Source: Streptomyces xantholiticus | GTDB taxonomy: Bacteria > Actinomycetota > Actinomycetes > Streptomycetales > Streptomycetaceae | Direction: 5' to 3' | Length of the DNA: 64,000 bases | Assembly: GCF_014651015.1 (NCBI RefSeq) | Contig: NZ_BMWB01000030.1 | Location: 18,907 to 82,906, forward strand | Part shown: positions 44,839 to 53,616 of the stretch, piece by piece | Position numbering within the stretch: position 1 is the stretch's first letter | How the letters are laid out: each line of letters begins with the position of its first letter | Position numbers and translations under genes: made by a program | The notes under the pieces: generated by a model | The model's database searches: none | What the model was told of the DNA's origin: nothing | Seen by the model: the letters and a program-made list of their open reading frames with translations, nothing else

Positions 44839-45195
44839 TCAGTCTTCGATGAGGGGGTGTTGCTCACCCCACGAGAGCATGGCGTACAGCACGCTACTGA
44901 GGCTCTGCCCCTGGTCGGTGAGCTGATAGACGACCCGTGGTGGCACCTCTGCATGCACGGTACGGGTGAGGATGTTCTGCCGTTCCAGGATGCGCAGGCG
45001 GTCGGTGAGCGTCTTGGCGCTGGGGGTACCCAAGGCGGTGCGCAGCTCTCCGAAGCGCTTGGGGCCGGGCAGTAGCTCTCGGATGATCAGCGTTGTCCAT
45101 TTGCCGTCGAGGACTTGAAGGGTCCGTTCGATGCCGCACCCCCGGGCGGGCGCGTCGATCAGGCGAGTCGCATGGTCGGGCCCACTAGTTTCCAT
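44839..45195 (-). CDS. HxlR-family transcriptional regulator
   Basis: 118 residues. The winged helix domain is typical: GCGIERTLQVLDGKWTTLII, then RELLPGPKRFGELRTALG, KTLTDRLRILERQNILTRTV, and RVVYQLTDQGQSLSSVLYAM. The Cys in RGCGIE, just before the domain, is at the position used as a redox or electrophile sensor in several HxlR/DUF24 proteins (for example HypR and QorR), which control NAD(P)-dependent oxidoreductases. It is divergent from an NmrA-like gene across a 57-base gap that contains two related operator-like repeats, and its own ATG lies inside one of them. Confidence 0.9.
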   Translation of the reverse strand: METSGPDHATRLIDAPARGCGIERTLQVLDGKWTTLIIRELLPGPKRFGELRTALGTPSAKTLTDRLRILERQNILTRTVHAEVPPRVVYQLTDQGQSLSSVLYAMLSWGEQHPLIED

Positions 45196-45241
45196 TCTGG
45201 AACTATAGCACTTTCTAGGTACTGCTTCATTCTGGAAACTA
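45186..45241. promoter_or_regulatory. Paired HxlR operators in the divergent promoter
   Basis: TAGTTTCCA (45186-45194) and TGGAAACTA (45233-45241) are a perfect 9-bp inverted pair. Each is part of a near-identical unit: TTCCATTCTGGAA at 45190-45202, itself a palindrome, and TTCATTCTGGAA at 45226-45237. The spacing between units is about 35-36 bases, so the sites lie on similar faces of the helix. Confidence 0.65.
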
Positions 45242-45252
45242 ATGTGCTGGCC

Positions 45253-46122
45253 ATGAAGAACATCACTGTTGTCGTTCACGGCGCGACTGGCATCCAGGGG
45301 GCGCCTGTCGTCCGGAAGCTGCTTGCCGCTGGCCACCGGGTGCGTGCGGCCGTTCGCAACACCTCGGCATCCGGTCTGCACCCGAACGCCGAACCCGTCT
45401 TCGCGGACTTCTCCGCTCCCGAATCCCTGGCAGAGGCGTACGCCGGTGCCGACGCGGTAGTCGTACAGCTGCCGCTGGTCTTCGCCGCCCACGCGGTGCT
45501 GCATGCCGAGGCAGTGCTCAGCGCACTGAAAAGCTCCGGAGTGCCACGGGTGGTGTTCAATACTGGTGGCGTGGTGGCTACTGAGCCTGTCGGAGTGCCC
45601 TTCGTGGATGCCCGGGTCCTGCTGGCAGCGGAACTGCCGGGCACTGTCGAGGTTGCCACGGTGATCGCGCCTGCACTTACCTACATGGAGAATCTGGCCG
45701 CTCCCTGGTCGGCCCCGCGGGTGGTTTCCGGGGAAATCGCTTACCCGCTGCCCGCAGAACTGCCGGTCCCCTGGGTGGCACTGGACGACCTGGGCGCTGC
45801 GATCGCTGAACTCAGCACAGCCCCCGCCCCGCCGATGCTGCAGATCGTGTCCGGCCCTCAAGTCCTGACTGGCGAACAAGTCGCCACCGAACTGGCCGCC
45901 GCACTGGGGCGCGAGGTGCGATGGAGCACCATCGACCCCGGCGAGTACGAGCAGATGCTGGCCCCGCGCCTCGGAGCCGAAGCCGCCGCAGGTATCGCTG
46001 CTGCCTACACCCCACCTCCGCAGGACGCACCGCCGGCTCCGGCACCGGACCCGGCCGTGGTAAAGGTGGGGACCACAACCTTGCGCGACTGGGCAATGCG
46101 ACAGAGCTGGCACCGTCCCTGA
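45253..46122 (+). CDS. NmrA-like NAD(P)-binding protein
   Basis: 289 residues from the ATG at 45253. The N-terminal Rossmann motif is VVVHGATGIQGAPVVRKLLAAG, which has the GxxGxxG pattern of atypical short-chain dehydrogenases. AAVRN and VFADFSAPESLAEAYAGAD follow, and the catalytic Tyr-xxx-Lys is absent. The family includes NmrA redox sensors and quinone or NAD(P)H-binding reductases such as QorB. The divergent HxlR partner and the lack of a Tyr-Lys pair favour a QorB/NmrA-type redox role over classical dehydrogenase activity. Confidence 0.87.
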   Translation: MKNITVVVHGATGIQGAPVVRKLLAAGHRVRAAVRNTSASGLHPNAEPVFADFSAPESLAEAYAGADAVVVQLPLVFAAHAVLHAEAVLSALKSSGVPRVVFNTGGVVATEPVGVPFVDARVLLAAELPGTVEVATVIAPALTYMENLAAPWSAPRVVSGEIAYPLPAELPVPWVALDDLGAAIAELSTAPAPPMLQIVSGPQVLTGEQVATELAAALGREVRWSTIDPGEYEQMLAPRLGAEAAAGIAAAYTPPPQDAPPAPAPDPAVVKVGTTTLRDWAMRQSWHRP

Positions 46123-46159
46123 CAGACCGGCTGCCCTGAACTGAGGGTGGCCCGTAATT

Positions 46160-46440
46160 GGCCGCCGTCCACGCAGCACTGTGCAGAGGCCGCCGGTCGA
46201 GGTGTCGATGTCCTGCTCGATGATGTGCAGCCCGATGCCGCGCCCTCGCGCATCGGTGCCGAGGGTCACCAGGTGCAGTACCGAGCGGGAGAGCCGGTCG
46301 AGCCGGGTGACCTTCAGCGTGTCGCCCTCGCGTGGCAGTTGCGTGGGGAGGTCGAGCTTCGGTCGGGAGGCCTTCGCGCCGCTCGCCTTGTCGAACGTGG
46401 ATGTGGTCGCGGTCGAGCAACGGTGCGGGCCCGCCCATCC
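46160..46440 (-). pseudogene. Serine recombinase (resolvase) N-terminal remnant
   Basis: The minus strand reads KASRPKLDLPTQLPREGDTLKV, TRLDRLSRSVLHLVTL and IGLHIIEQDIDTSTG, the middle of a resolvase/invertase catalytic domain ('D.L.V..LDRL.RS..HL', 'I..Q.IDTST'). The catalytic Ser region and the DNA-binding part are missing. It indicates a lost Tn3-type or phage-like element. Confidence 0.65.
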
Positions 46441-46622
46441 GTTCGCGTTCGAGAAACCGCAGGGCTTTCGCGTGTGACGAGTGCCACATGCAGTGGCGTG
46501 CCGCGTAAAGCAGCGCTTTGCAGCACGGGTGCTGTCTGGGGGGTGGATGGGACGAGGGAGAGCCCGTCTGCTCCGGTCCCGGTGGCTGGAGGCCGGCGCT
46601 GTTTGATCTATAGGAGTTACTG

Positions 46623-47159
46623 ATGACTTCCATCGGTTCGCACAAGCGGAAGCGCGGATGGCTGGCCGTGGTTGCAGGTGCTGCGGTGCTGGCGACGGGG
46701 ACGGGGATGACGGTCGCATCGTCCGTAAGCGCATCGCCGGTGTCGGCAGCGCCCGCAGGCGCCTCCGTCCGGATGGCCTCCACGGCCGGCGCCGCGCACG
46801 TGGTTGCGCCGGGTGAGCGGATCGCGGTTGCCGGCAACCAGCTGTGGTTGACGGCGAAGGGCCTGCACGTTGTTGCCCCGAAGTCTTCGGGCACTGACAA
46901 GCCGGATGTCATTCGGGTCGCCGACGTACTCCCTGGGAAGGTGCGCACGATCGCCCGCGGCGACGCTTCCGGTGTGCTGTTCGCAGGGATCTACCGCGGT
47001 CCGGTGACGGCGACGACCAAGGTCACTGTCAAGCTCGGGGCCCGGACCCTTCAGGCCAAGGTCGCCACCCTGGCCGGCAAACCCGGCTGGGGCGCCTACT
47101 ACGTCTTCGACGCGGAGGCGGACGCTTCTGTGAAGCCCTCGATCATCGTCCAGAGCTAG
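46623..47159 (+). CDS. Secreted protein paralogous to the outer domain of the sigma-linked membrane protein
   Basis: 178 residues after TATAGGAGTTACTG. There is a clear Sec signal peptide: KRKRGW, then a hydrophobic run (LAVVAGAAVLATGTGMTVA) and an Ala-rich cleavage region near residue 43. The mature part of about 130 residues starts near VVAPGERIAVAGNQLWLTAKG and contains VLFAGIYRGPVTATTKVTV and TLAGKPGWGAYYV. These line up along their whole length with the outer domain of the protein at 47872 (VVDPGERVMLGRG, VWAGIYRGP, TLPGRPGWVAF). No enzyme motif was seen. It probably arose by duplication and lost the membrane anchor. Confidence 0.8.
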   Translation: MTSIGSHKRKRGWLAVVAGAAVLATGTGMTVASSVSASPVSAAPAGASVRMASTAGAAHVVAPGERIAVAGNQLWLTAKGLHVVAPKSSGTDKPDVIRVADVLPGKVRTIARGDASGVLFAGIYRGPVTATTKVTVKLGARTLQAKVATLAGKPGWGAYYVFDAEADASVKPSIIVQS

Positions 47160-47168
47160 TCAAGAACT

Positions 47169-47201
47169 GCCGCTGTCGCCCCCGGATCGGGCGGCAGCGG
47201 C
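47169..47201 (+). terminator. Hairpin after the secreted protein gene
   Basis: A 13-bp stem (left arm 47169-47181, right arm 47189-47201) with one G-T wobble and a 7-base loop starts 9 bases after the stop. It separates this gene from the sigma factor gene. Confidence 0.65.
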
Positions 47202-47314
47202 GGTTACGGCGAGTGTCTCTTCGCGCCGCCTGTCTCTTCCCTGCCGAGGTTCAGTCGTGACAAACACCGCGGAATACCGCAGGCTGGCCAGAGCCGAAAC
47301 TTGGCGAGGTCTGA

Positions 47315-47875
47315 TTGAGCAACGCCAGCGATGACGAATTCCACAACTTCATGACAGGCCGGTGGCCCAGCCTGGTACGCACCGCGTATCTGCTGACCGG
47401 CAGCCATCACGATGCCGAAGACCTGGCCCAAAACGCCCTGGCCCGTGCCTATGTCAAGTGGGACAAAGTGCGGCATAGCGACGACATGGCCGCGTACGTC
47501 CGCAAGATCATGATCCACGTTCACGCGGACGGGTTCCGCAGGCGGACCGTTCGCGAATGGTTTACTTCCCGGTTTCCGGAGACTGCGGTGGCCGACCGGA
47601 CCGCCCAGGTAGAGCACCGCAGTGCGCTCATTGACGCGCTCGCCAGGCTGCCGCTGCGGCAGCGGTCCGCAGTGGTGCTCCGCTACTTCGAGGACATGAC
47701 ACCCGCCCAGATTGCTGCAGCCTTGGGAACCCGGGAGAGCACCGTACGCAGCCAGATCACCCGCGGTCTGGCCGGACTCCGCGACGACGGCGTCCTGGCC
47801 GCTCTGGCCGGAGACCCCCAGGAATCGCGTACGCACACGAGTGACTCGGTCGCGCTGAAAGGAATGCACCGATGA
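47315..47875 (+). CDS. ECF-type RNA polymerase sigma factor (SigE-family subgroup)
   Basis: 186 residues from a TTG at 47315, with GGCGAGG seven bases upstream. Region 2 reads WPSLVRTAYLLTGSHHDAEDLAQNALARAY, and region 4 reads LARLPLRQRSAVVLRYFEDM and LGTRESTVRSQITRGLAGL. The short form and the 'FH.FM..RWP.L.RTAYLLTG' start are typical of the large Streptomyces 'SigE-family' group. Its stop overlaps the ATG of the next gene (ATGA), so the two are translated together; that partner is the probable regulator of its activity. Confidence 0.9.
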   Translation: MSNASDDEFHNFMTGRWPSLVRTAYLLTGSHHDAEDLAQNALARAYVKWDKVRHSDDMAAYVRKIMIHVHADGFRRRTVREWFTSRFPETAVADRTAQVEHRSALIDALARLPLRQRSAVVLRYFEDMTPAQIAAALGTRESTVRSQITRGLAGLRDDGVLAALAGDPQESRTHTSDSVALKGMHR

Positions 47876-48513
47876 ACCAGGACGAGTCCCTGGCCGCGGC
47901 GCTCCATGAGGCCGCAGCAGGCGTGCCGGTGGGAACGGCCCCCACGGCGGCTGTGATGCGCCAGGGAAAGATGATCCGCCGACGCCACAAGGCGATGCGG
48001 TCTGCTGTCGTGGCAGCCGCGGTTCTCGTCCCGGCGGTCGGCGTGGCGTTCTCTGCAACCTTTGATTCTTCCCCTACGCCCCCAGTGTCCGCGGCATCGG
48101 CGGCCGTGAAGGTGGTGGATCCGGGTGAGAGGGTGATGCTTGGCCGTGGCAAAACGATGTGGCTGTCCGGTCAGGGCATGTTCCTGGTGACGCCGAACGC
48201 ATCGGGCTCGACCAAGGAGCGGCTCATGGAGGTGGCTGAGGTGCCCGGAGGCAAGATCTCGGCCACCGCTGTCGGCGACGACGCCGGCACCGTGTGGGCC
48301 GGCATCTACCGCGGCCCCGAGAAGCCCACCAGAGTGGCCTTTTCCATTGGGGACCGGACCATGAGCGCCCGCATCGTCACGCTGCCCGGCCGCCCTGGAT
48401 GGGTCGCCTTCCACGCAGATGACACTCATGCCAGGACGAACGACATCACCATCACCGTCCAGGGTGCCGACGGCGCGATGCTGGCGTCGCTGGCCAAGTC
48501 CGGCAAGGGCTGA
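47872..48513 (+). CDS. Membrane-anchored partner of the ECF sigma factor, putative anti-sigma factor
   Basis: 213 residues. A cytoplasmic N-terminus of about 40 residues (NQDESLAAALHEAAAGVPVG, then AAVMRQGKMIRRRHK) precedes one membrane helix (SAVVAAAVLVPAVGVAFSA) and an outer domain of about 140 residues. There is no HxxxCxxC zinc motif, so it is not a ZAS-type anti-sigma factor, but the position, coupling and topology fit an anti-sigma role. The outer domain is paralogous to the secreted protein at 46623. Confidence 0.75.
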   Translation: MNQDESLAAALHEAAAGVPVGTAPTAAVMRQGKMIRRRHKAMRSAVVAAAVLVPAVGVAFSATFDSSPTPPVSAASAAVKVVDPGERVMLGRGKTMWLSGQGMFLVTPNASGSTKERLMEVAEVPGGKISATAVGDDAGTVWAGIYRGPEKPTRVAFSIGDRTMSARIVTLPGRPGWVAFHADDTHARTNDITITVQGADGAMLASLAKSGKG

Positions 48514-49034
48514 ACCGCCCTGCGCTCCTACCGCCCCATGAGGGTCACGGAGGTTGGTCTCAACTCCACCAGCGGGGTGCGCCACCAGGTCGCGCAGCGT
48601 CTTCTCCCCGGCCACCGGGTACAGCGCTGTGGATGCCTTTGGCACGATCACCCGGCCTGCCCACCGTCGCCGGCCTGACACCAGTGCTGCAGGACTTGGT
48701 ACCGTCAGCGGCAGCACGCGCAGGCCCGCCACCGTCAACGCAGCCTTCTGCGTGCCTTCTTGCATGTCCGCGACGGCCAGATCGTTTCCTGCTTCACGGG
48801 TCTACCGCGAGCGTAGGCGCCGGGCCAGGGGTCTTTGGGCCTTGATCCGTTGCGGCGCGTTTCATCAAGCTCACCAGTCACTGTTCTGGCGGGGAGGTTC
48901 TTGAGCCCGCTCCTCCGCCCTGGCTCTTGTCTGTGAGTGAGCAGTTCCTACTCAAGTGCTGAGCGCCTCTGGTGATCCAGGCTTTCCTTCGACGTACGGG
49001 GCTGCGGTTCACCGGCAATGCTTTGGGAGTACTG
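48514..49034. other. Intergenic gap of about 520 bases
   Basis: No gene is supported. The minus strand near 48590-48640 reads YPVAGEKTLRDLV, which recalls a segment of Tn3-type transposases, but it is too short to call. Confidence 0.35.
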
Positions 49035-49394
49035 ATGAGCGCACATGGTGATGTGGACATGGGTCACACGGTGGCTGGGTGGACGGGAACCTCCATCGCA
49101 ACGTTGGGGTTTGGCGTCGCCGGCCTTGGCATCGTCGCTGTCTCCGGTCCTCTGATCGCCGCGGGCGTCGCCGTCATCGCCTTGTCCGTGATCGTCACCT
49201 GGGTCCTTCATCTGGCCGGGTGGGGCAAGCCGAGCGGCCCTCGGCCGGCTGACCAGTGGGACTGGCGCGTGAAGGACCTCACTGCTCGTCGAGGGCACCC
49301 TGACTGCGTTGGCTGCTGGATAGCCGGACGGCGGGCAGCGGCCGCAGCTGAAGTCGGTAAGCCGGTGCCCGAAACAGTCGGCGCCCAGCTGTAG
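49035..49394 (+). CDS. Small HGxxPAxWTG-type membrane protein
   Basis: 119 residues from the ATG at 49035 after TTGGGAGTACTG. It begins MSAHGDVDMGHTVAGWTG, close to the 'HG.TPA.WTG' start of a very common two-helix actinobacterial family. Two membrane helices follow (IATLGFGVAGLGIVAVSG and IAAGVAVIALSVIVTWVLHLAG). Unlike the usual 75-100 residue members it carries a hydrophilic tail of about 45 residues with CVGCW. The role of the family is unknown. Confidence 0.72.
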   Translation: MSAHGDVDMGHTVAGWTGTSIATLGFGVAGLGIVAVSGPLIAAGVAVIALSVIVTWVLHLAGWGKPSGPRPADQWDWRVKDLTARRGHPDCVGCWIAGRRAAAAAEVGKPVPETVGAQL

Positions 49395-49879
49395 AGCAGT
49401 GCTCTGACACCCACGGCCTCAACCTGTGGGCATCGACTTTCTGGTCCCCTTGTCGATGCTGACGCCATTGCGTGTCGGTTCTCTGGTCATAACAGTGATG
49501 AATGCCCAGGTGACAGGGTCCTTGAGCGGCAAACGCAAATGCGTGGGACGCTTTGGTGGGTGATCACGCAGTACTTGAGAGTTGGTACTGGATGTGGACA
49601 CTTGGCTTCCTGTGGCGCGCTGGATGCGCCGGTTCACCGCCGAGGGCGAGCCAGGCTTCCCCGGCGGACACAGAAGCAGCCGGCTGAGCAGTGAGTGGGC
49701 GCGGCGCGCTGCGGACGACAACGACGGGCGCTGATGGCCGCTGTCGACCGAGACTCGTCTGCCGCTGTTTGGGCCAGTGAGAGGACCACGTCCGATTCTC
49801 GGAAAGGACCGGAGCCGGGGATGCGGCGCGCAGGATCCGGGTACTGCGCCTGGGACGTGCACGTCGTGCTCGAAGCGCG

Positions 49880-50130
49880 GAACGGGCCTCGCTGATCGCA
49901 TGTTCCAAATCGTCAAACCGAGCGAAGGCTCGTCCTCGGTGGCGGTCAGCGGCGGCGCGATCCGGAAGCCTCCGCCCATGCCGGGGAGCTGGACGATGTT
50001 CATGTGCAGTCCGAGTCCGAGGCAGGACCCGGGCGACCTGCGCGCCCCGGGGCCGGACCTCGACATCGTGCCTGCTGGCCACGGATCCGATCGTGCCGGT
50101 GGTCCGCCCGAGCATCCCACGACCGGGCGC
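49880..50130 (-). pseudogene. Class III aminotransferase C-terminal remnant
   Basis: The minus strand reads HMNIVQLPGMGGGFRIAPPL and TATEDEPSLGLTI, then in another frame DDLEHAISEARSAL. Upstream of these, SRHDVEVRPRGAQVARV is in a third frame. These recall the closing part of GABA-type aminotransferases ('VRG.GL..GV', 'FRIAPPLT.T..EI..GL.ILE.A'). Only fragments survive. Confidence 0.4.
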
Positions 50131-51112
50131 GGCGCCATGGACCTTGCTGCCTACGCGAACGAGCTGTGGGCGTTTGGCATGCACAGTCGTACATGGCGAA
50201 TCTGGCACTACGGCTGTCGTCGATCGGGTCGTGTTGGACGCACTGCGACACAGTCCGGACCTGCCGCTCTCCTCACCGCCCGATCCCTTCCGGTGACCTG
50301 CTCACCCAACTCCCTGTCGCCGCAGTTCGTCTGCTTGGCGGCGGTCGCACGGGGCAGCCTCCGCCCAGGCGCCTGCGGCCACGCACTGAGCGGGCATGTG
50401 CTGCCCGTCCCCACGGCGAGCGGCGGAACACGCATGTGCTCGTCGGCGCACATCGCCCCAGCAGACCACCAGGGCTCATACGCAGGTGTACCTCTCCGGG
50501 GTCGGACCGCCCTCGCGTCTTCGGCGAGCCTGCTTCGGTGCTGACAACGACGCGCTCCCGAGTGGGTGGCCTTGCTCAGCCACGGGGGTTGAGGCGGTCG
50601 GTCCGAGGCCGAGGAGAAGTCGCCTTCGACCAGGCGGATTCGGCTGGAAAGGACGAGCAGTTCTCTGGGCGGTGCGGTACCACCCACTGCGCGCCGTACC
50701 AAGGAACTCGCCCGCCGCCCCCGCGGCCCCGGTCGCGAGTCAGACGTGCTGTATGTCAACGAGCGTCCCGTCATCACGTGGGCCGGCCCCGCCCTCGGCC
50801 CACCGTCTGGTTGCACAGCGCCACCGGCCGAGTTCCTCGACGATCGAGGATCTTTTGCCGAGTCCCACGGGGCACCCGATGGCCTGGGTGGCCAAGATCA
50901 ATCCGCGGCGACCGCTGTACCGATGTCCCAAGGCCGGTTCCCCACCCGGCCGGTGCGGCAGAAGTGAGTAGTGATCACTCATGCGCACCGGCCCCCGGAC
51001 GGTCAGGGTGAACCGTGCTGCCTGTTCCTGGCCTCCCCTCTGCGGCGGAGCGTCGAGCACGGAGCACCACAGCCCGGCACGGGCTCACAGTGAAGAAAGG
51101 CAGAAGGGTCAC
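50131..51112. other. Gap of about 980 bases with no recognised gene
   Basis: Several open frames exist on both strands but none has a good start, coherent domain or consistent codon preference. It may be decayed sequence continuing from the aminotransferase remnant. Confidence 0.4.
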
Positions 51113-52873
51113 GTGAAGAATTGGTCGATTCCCGGGTTCGTGGAGACTCGGGAACTGGGGGCCGGCAGCAGCGGACGTGTAGTGATGGCCGTCGAGCAGT
51201 CCACGGGTGACCCGGTGGCGATCAAGTACCTCGATGCCCGGCTGGCAGGGGACTCCCGATTTCTCCAGGCGTTCCGCACCGAAGCGGGGCTTCTGAGGGA
51301 CCTGCGCTCACCGCATGTGGCCCGCTTCCATCGGTATGTGGAGAGCGAGGAGGGCGCCGCGCTGGTGATGGAACTGATCGACGGCCCCTCCCTGAGGACG
51401 CTGCTCTGGCAGGAGGGAGCCACCATCCCGGAAGCCGCTCTGACGGTGCTCAAGGGCTCCCTGCTCGGCCTCTGTGCCGCGCACGGGGCGGGCATTGTCC
51501 ACCGCGACTACAAGCCGGAGAATGTGCTGGTCACGGGGGACGGCGTATCAAAGCTCGTTGATTTCGGGATCGCGGCCCGCGACGGGAGCACCCCCAGCGG
51601 GGCAGGAACCCCCATGTACATGGCACCTGAGCAGTGGCAGGGAGAGGCAGCCTCCCCCGCCACGGACGTGTATGCCGCCACCGCCACCTTCTTCGAGTGC
51701 CTGACCGGAGTGCGGCCGTTCCAAGGCGAGCACCTGGCGGAGATAGCCGTGCAGCACCTGTCGGCGGAGGTACCCCTCGGGTCGGTGCCGGAGCTGGTTC
51801 GGCCTCTGATTGAGCGCGGTATGGCCAAGCGCCCACTGGACCGGCCGGCCTCGGCAGCCGACTTCCTGGCTGAACTCGAGGCGGTGGCCGTCGCAGGCTA
51901 CGGGGACGAGTGGGAGGAGCGGGGCCTCCACGCACTGGCGCTCCGCGCCGCGGGACTGATGGTGGGCCTGCTGGAGCCTTTTGACGGCGGGGCCGAGGAA
52001 GCGACGACGTCACTTGCCACCACCGAGCTTGACGGAACGGATGGCGCCCAGGGCGTACGGCGGCCCGGTCGGCTTCGATCCGGGGGCGACGCCGTGAATG
52101 CCGGCCGGTCCCCGCGGGCGGGACGTCGCCTGCGCGGCCCTGTACTCGTCGGCGCCGGCGTGCTGGCGGTTGTGGCGGTGCTGACCGCCATCGCGGTGAG
52201 CGGGGGTCCCTCCTCGCATCAGGCGTCCTCGTCATCACCGGGGGACGGGACCCGTCCGGTGCCCGGCCAGACGACTTCGCCGTCCCCCTCCGGGCCGGCG
52301 GAGGTTTCGGCGTCCGCCTCCTCCTCGGTGTCCCCTTCCGTCTCCATTTCACCTGGCTCGCCCTCGGGCGGAGCCGATGCGACCCCCACCGGAGGAGGCA
52401 CCGCAGGCGGTGCGGCCGGGGATGGGAAGTCCGGCTCGCCCTCCCTGGATCCCGTCGGTCCGGGAGAGCCGGCAGCGGCCACCCCCACCGGTGGTGGGCT
52501 GCAGTCGCCCGCGGCGGGCTCCGTGGCGGTCAGCGGTGCGGAGATCACCCGGCTCGGTGCGGCGTCGTCGGGGCGCGCAGCCGATGCCGCGGTCGCGGTC
52601 ACCACGACCGGCCCCGAACCAGTCACACTCACGCTGACCTGGTACAACAGCGACGAAGGCGGCACTCCGGGAGAGCAGGACGGCGCCACGGAGACCTATG
52701 TGCTCAAGGGACGCACCTCATACGACCTCCGCTACACGCACACCTTCCGCAGCGACAGATGCCCCCGGTACTGGGGCCTGCGGATATCCACGACGCCGGG
52801 AGCCGAGTCGGGTGAGCCGTACCGGGACACGGGCGCCTTGGCATGCAAAATCGAATTCCCGGAACTGGGCTGA
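51113..52873 (+). CDS. Membrane-anchored Ser/Thr protein kinase (Hanks type)
   Basis: 586 residues from a GTG at 51113 that follows AAGAAAGGCAGAAGGGTCAC. The kinase domain (about 10-270) shows the Gly loop LGAGSSGRVVMA, Lys in DPVAIKYLD, catalytic IVHRDYKPENVLV, the metal loop KLVDFGIAARDG and the activation segment end AGTPMYMAPEQWQ. HRD is followed by Tyr rather than Leu or Ile. After a linker there is one membrane helix (about 347-368), a Ser/Pro/Gly-rich stalk and an outer domain of about 110 residues with two Cys. There are no PASTA repeats, so the sensed signal differs from PknB. The next gene, 20 bases on, is a likely partner. Confidence 0.92.
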   Translation: MKNWSIPGFVETRELGAGSSGRVVMAVEQSTGDPVAIKYLDARLAGDSRFLQAFRTEAGLLRDLRSPHVARFHRYVESEEGAALVMELIDGPSLRTLLWQEGATIPEAALTVLKGSLLGLCAAHGAGIVHRDYKPENVLVTGDGVSKLVDFGIAARDGSTPSGAGTPMYMAPEQWQGEAASPATDVYAATATFFECLTGVRPFQGEHLAEIAVQHLSAEVPLGSVPELVRPLIERGMAKRPLDRPASAADFLAELEAVAVAGYGDEWEERGLHALALRAAGLMVGLLEPFDGGAEEATTSLATTELDGTDGAQGVRRPGRLRSGGDAVNAGRSPRAGRRLRGPVLVGAGVLAVVAVLTAIAVSGGPSSHQASSSSPGDGTRPVPGQTTSPSPSGPAEVSASASSSVSPSVSISPGSPSGGADATPTGGGTAGGAAGDGKSGSPSLDPVGPGEPAAATPTGGGLQSPAAGSVAVSGAEITRLGAASSGRAADAAVAVTTTGPEPVTLTLTWYNSDEGGTPGEQDGATETYVLKGRTSYDLRYTHTFRSDRCPRYWGLRISTTPGAESGEPYRDTGALACKIEFPELG

Positions 52874-52893
52874 GCGTTGTGTCTGGAGCTAAC

Positions 52894-53616
52894 ATGTCGG
52901 ATCCCCACGACTGGCCGACACAGCGTCTTGGCCGGACAGGGCCGGCGCCCGCGCCCCACGGCCCGGCCGACGACGGCCCTGAGTACCTGACGACAGGCTG
53001 GAGTGTCAGCTCCGGCGACTCCTCAGTCTCCCGGAGCGACGTCCTTCCCACAGCCGCGACGTTGTGGAAGACGGGTCTGTACCCCCTGCGCCCTCCCGGG
53101 GCGGGCGGTGAGGCGCCGACGGTGCTCCTGACGGACGAGGAGGAGGCGGGCGGAGCTGTCACCGCCGTGTGGCGGGGTGACCCGCCGGTCGTCCCGCCAC
53201 GCCGGCGCCGAAAGGGCGCGCGGAAACGGAGGTGGGTGCTGCCGGTCCTGCTCGCCGCCGCCGTGATCGCGGTCTTCCTTGTGCTGGGGGTTCTACCGGA
53301 GCAGGCTGCCGCCAAGGTCACCGAGGTCACCGTACGCGCCGAGCCAACCGAGGTGGGCTGCAACGGCACCGCCGAGGTGGTCGCCACGGCGAGGACCAAC
53401 GGCGCCCCCGGCATGATCCGCTACCGCTGGCTCCGCAGCGACGGCACCGTCTCCGGGGAGCTGACCCAGTCCGTCTCGGCCCACCAGACGGAGGCGCGGC
53501 TCGTCCTGCGCTGGACCTTCAACGGCCGGGGCACGCAGCGGGCCAGAGCCGTCGTCGACATCCTCTCCCCGACCCCGCACACGGCCTCGGCTGCCTTCAC
53601 CTACCGCTGTCGCTGA
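52894..53616 (+). CDS. Single-pass membrane protein paired with the Ser/Thr kinase
   Basis: 240 residues from the ATG at 52894 after GGAGCTAAC; a GTG at 52879 is also in frame. The N-terminal 110 residues are cytoplasmic, acidic and rich in Ser and Thr (DWPTQRLGRTGP, VSSGDSSVSRSDV), which makes it a credible kinase substrate. A basic stretch (PPRRRRKGARKRRW) precedes one membrane helix (VLPVLLAAAVIAVFLVLGVL), followed by an outer beta domain with two Cys (EVGCNGTAEVVATART and ending FTYRCR). It has an Ig-like look. The gene probably shares a transcript with the kinase. Confidence 0.75.
   Translation: MSDPHDWPTQRLGRTGPAPAPHGPADDGPEYLTTGWSVSSGDSSVSRSDVLPTAATLWKTGLYPLRPPGAGGEAPTVLLTDEEEAGGAVTAVWRGDPPVVPPRRRRKGARKRRWVLPVLLAAAVIAVFLVLGVLPEQAAAKVTEVTVRAEPTEVGCNGTAEVVATARTNGAPGMIRYRWLRSDGTVSGELTQSVSAHQTEARLVLRWTFNGRGTQRARAVVDILSPTPHTASAAFTYRCR

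Noticed and set aside
48590..48640. Possible Tn3-family transposase scrap (YPVAGEKTLRDLV on the minus strand)
   Set aside because: Too short and isolated; no second Tn3 motif around it.
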